The notes under the pieces are model-generated. The model did no database searches and was not told the origin of the DNA. It saw nothing but the letters and a program-made list of their open reading frames with translations. Below are positions 61,108-64,000 of a DNA stretch of 64,000 nucleotides, one piece after another. Positions within the stretch are counted from its first letter, which is position 1, and every line of letters begins with the position of its first letter. The position numbers were made by a program, and so were the translations under genes. This DNA is from Trichostrongylus colubriformis (Eukaryota > Nematoda > Chromadorea > Rhabditida > Trichostrongylidae): assembly GCA_963978905.1 (NCBI GenBank), contig OZ022261.1:17841582-17905581 (forward strand), read 5' to 3'.

Positions 61108-63752
61108 TCTTAATTCTGGATGTGTTACAAGTGTTCCGATGATTAGTGTGGGGTCAGGTCACCCATGAGTGTGTTTACCTATGAGTGTTTACCCATGAAA
61201 ATGTTTACTTCACGAGACGATTGTTCTACCACTAAGCGAATTTAAGTGTCGAAAGAAAAAGGCAGATACTTGTGAAGGTAAATCTGTAGTAATGCTGGAT
61301 ATTTGTTACTCAAATAATTAGGTAAGAGCATCTTCTATTCAATTTCTGACTGAAAGGAAATGCGGTATATGTATGATGAAAATGGAAGCTAGTTACCGTA
61401 ACAGTCCATAATATTAATACAATGTTGTAGTCTCACAAGAATAATAATTTCGTCGTTTTTATGGGGATTACACTCCACGCGAAACTGATGACCTGAACAC
61501 TGGTCGGAACACTTGCACGCAACCCCTTCATCTTTTGCCCATCCTCACCATCGTTATACGGACAATTGGCTTATTGTTAGTCATTTCGAGGCGAAGAAAC
61601 TGGGTATCGAAAAGGAGCTACAAGGTTTGTTTCACATTTAGGTATGGAGCAAGGCAGGATGTGGTGCATCTCGGCTTTGACTTGTCATCGCCCATCACGA
61701 AAATGTGGCGAATGTCCTCTCGCGAAAACGCAACGGTCTTCTTAACTACACCCTGGCGTGCTACACCCGGTCATGCTTCGTCACAGTAATTCTTGCGGAA
61801 AACGATGCTCAAGAAGACGTGGAGAAATACAGCTCCTTCGCGTCGAACAGATCTTGAAGTGCAGAAAACTTTCGATGCTACGAAGGATAAGGAACATGTA
61901 ACTGACTTAATCTGAGCTAAACTTACGGAACGAAAAGAATTCTCTGCGACTGTATTATGAATGGGATTCGCGCCTCACCTCGCACCACCTAGCCTTGCCT
62001 GTGGGGTGAGCTTCCCCATTTCTCAGTGACCGTTGAGATCTTCCCCACTGACTGATTTCATGATATGTCATGGATCCACTAGAAATTGTACATGTGTAAT
62101 TACAATTATAATTATGTCTTTAGTTTTGACATTGGTGAGTTAATATTGGAGGGAGAGCAGGAGCTGGAGATGAAGCTGCCGGACGCTGTGGGGTTAATGC
62201 TGGAGGGAGAGTAAGAGCAGGATATGAAACGGGAAGCGATGATGTGAACACGGGCTCTGTAATAGGGCTGAGGCCATATACAACACAGGAGATGACACAT
62301 GCATGGCGCGATAGCAGAATCAAGAAGGGAGAGGCTTGTAGGCTGGAAACATTGGAAGAGGGACATGAGGGGTGGTGGAACAAACCATGCTGTAATGGTT
62401 CGTGATATATACGCGTAGAACGCACGCGGTTGTGCTGGGCTGATGTGAGTGGAAGAATCCTGATGGCGTGGGTTGTAGTAGAAGCCTGGAAACATGCGCA
62501 AGTGAAGGTAACACCTGTAATTAGGCCCTCATGGAATCTGTATATGTACCTCTCGCAAGACCTTCAACAAAGGAGTAGGTTAACAAAGAAAGACTGTGTC
62601 AAGTACAGGTGTGAGAGGTCATGCCCTATGAATCTATTGCCTTGAAGGAGACTGAGGTGTTCATTAATCATAATGTATTGATTAGATTGAAGAAAATAAT
62701 TTTAGACACCATGCATGACGCGATTATGGTTATTGGTAACAAACTTGAGGGTCTGGTTTGTATCAATGAAGTTTTACAGCGAACTACGGATGATTTTTTT
62801 ACTTATTCACTCTCTCCTTATCTCTCTTACATGTGCATTACTTTTTTACTCAAAGGTCAACAGTCGGTGCGAACAATTAAACGGAGTCACCCCATAGGCA
62901 GGACGAGGAGGTGCGTAGTGACCCTCATTATCTTACCATATACCTACCGTATACTTCATGAGTTAAAGACCCTCACCCCTCAAAAGTGACCTGCTGCACC
63001 TAATGTAAATTGCCGGCGCCAGAAGGACGTGAGCACCACGAACCTAGGCGACCGTGACCCAATCCGAGTTACATCAGGGAGTTCCTCTCTTTGAAGCGAC
63101 GCTGAGTTAAACCTATTCCTACATGTGTGTGCTCTCGTCTACTCACGAAGGAGAGATCACGCAATTGAAGCCGGTGGACGAGCTTCTTAACAAGTGCGAC
63201 GAGCTTATCCCACTCTATAAAGGCGGGTCGCTTTAGGAAGCCTTATGACGCTACTGTCATATAGTTCAATAGTTGGACTGTTCAGCTGTCTGAAGCTGAT
63301 GCACGTTATTTCCAAGGTGTTCAGTTAAAGATCTCACTGGCATATTACCTATAGCTCACGGGTGTGAGTCTTCAGTCAGGATTGACCTTCCACATCTCCT
63401 GCCTCGCACCTTCCCTAATTGCTTCGCACCTCTCCGAATGCGCGTGAATGTCCTCGGATGTACTCGCTTAATCGGCTGATCTGACTGTCTTAATCGATTC
63501 ATCAACGACGTAACTTATTAAGATCTTTATTACGTCAGCTTCAGAAATGATCAAAATTGAATGGAATCATTATGAAGCAGAAAAAAAAAATTTGAATTAT
63601 ATGGAGGTGTTAGTCGGAATATTGCCCACTGAGAATGTGGAAATGAAGGGGCACTGGTGAAGGTTGTCGCAGGGTACACTGGAAATCATGCTCATACAGA
63701 ACAGACACGGGTGTGTCGTGCCATGCATTACACTTGTCCACCTGCTTTAATA
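61108..63752. other. Intergenic, no gene recognised
   Basis: Several short ORFs on both strands, none with motifs, splice partners or database-like character. CTGGAGGGAGAG-like units near 62146-62215 form a weak three-copy repeat. Confidence 0.4.
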
Positions 63753-64000
63753 TTAGGTTGTCCCAAAAGTCTTGTAGGATTTTTCCAAAAAAATCATTAA
63801 CTCTTGTTTACTTTGACGCAAGTCTAGGCGGTACAGCAATATGGTAGAACGTTCTCTAAGCTTTCTAGTAAAATATATATTGACCCACCAGATTTTGTGG
63901 AGAGAGCTACAGCGCCCGTTGTCGATACCCACTCAACAGGTGGTGTCATCTTCTATGAGTGGTCTTGGGGCAGCAAGGCTACGGAAGCTTGCGACTCCAT
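63753..64000. mobile_element. Mariner-type end running off the window
   Basis: TA followed by TTAGGTTGTCCCAAAAGTCT is the classical mariner terminal repeat. About 248 bases of element continue to the window edge. No transposase can be confirmed in what is visible. Confidence 0.65.

Noticed and set aside
1..64000. CRISPR array, rRNA operon, bacterial operon or spliced-leader RNA gene
   Set aside because: No spaced direct repeats, no rRNA or SL RNA sequence recognised, and gene structure is clearly eukaryotic.

Overview
The window is nuclear DNA of a nematode, most probably a strongylid (clade V, hookworm-like) species. The evidence is two multi-exon genes with short worm-type introns and TTTCAG acceptors, a probable trans-splice acceptor directly before one start codon, and a dense load of RTE, Penelope-like, mariner and miniature inverted-repeat elements. 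It is not bacterial. Nearly all single-frame ORFs are exon fragments, repeat relics or antisense shadows.

Two genes on the minus strand can be rebuilt almost base by base. (1) apl-1, the worm amyloid precursor protein orthologue, at 8003-26582: 19 coding exons and 756 codons, with every junction in phase. It encodes a signal peptide, an E1 domain with 12 cysteines, an acidic linker, an E2 helical domain, a transmembrane segment and a short tail with YENPTY. (2) taf-3, a TFIID subunit, at 46368-55695: 24 coding exons and 901 codons. It has an N-terminal histone fold, a long Lys/Glu/Arg-rich middle and a C-terminal PHD finger of the H3K4me3-reading type. Between them, a third minus-strand gene of unknown family is proposed at 27243-29842. 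It has eight phase-compatible exons and 325 codons and is much less certain.

Layout: 1-1025 Penelope-like GIY-YIG relic; 1286-1710 foldback element; 1853-4869 decayed RTE retrotransposon; 5398-5554 perfect 66-bp-arm palindrome carrying a tRNA T-arm; 5555-8002 sparse; 8003-26582 apl-1, with two copies of a long foldback transposon in its introns; 26583-46367 candidate gene plus many inverted-repeat elements and a mariner palindrome; 46368-55695 taf-3, with two elements in its introns; 55696-64000 no convincing gene, but a G-tract MITE, a run of three abutting miniature elements and the start of another mariner at the right edge.

The genes do not form a pathway. apl-1 makes a neuronal and epidermal surface protein, and taf-3 a general transcription factor that links TFIID to methylated histone H3. 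The most unusual material is in the repeats: tRNA-derived palindromes, kilobase-scale foldbacks inside apl-1, and TTAA-flanked elements inserted end to end.
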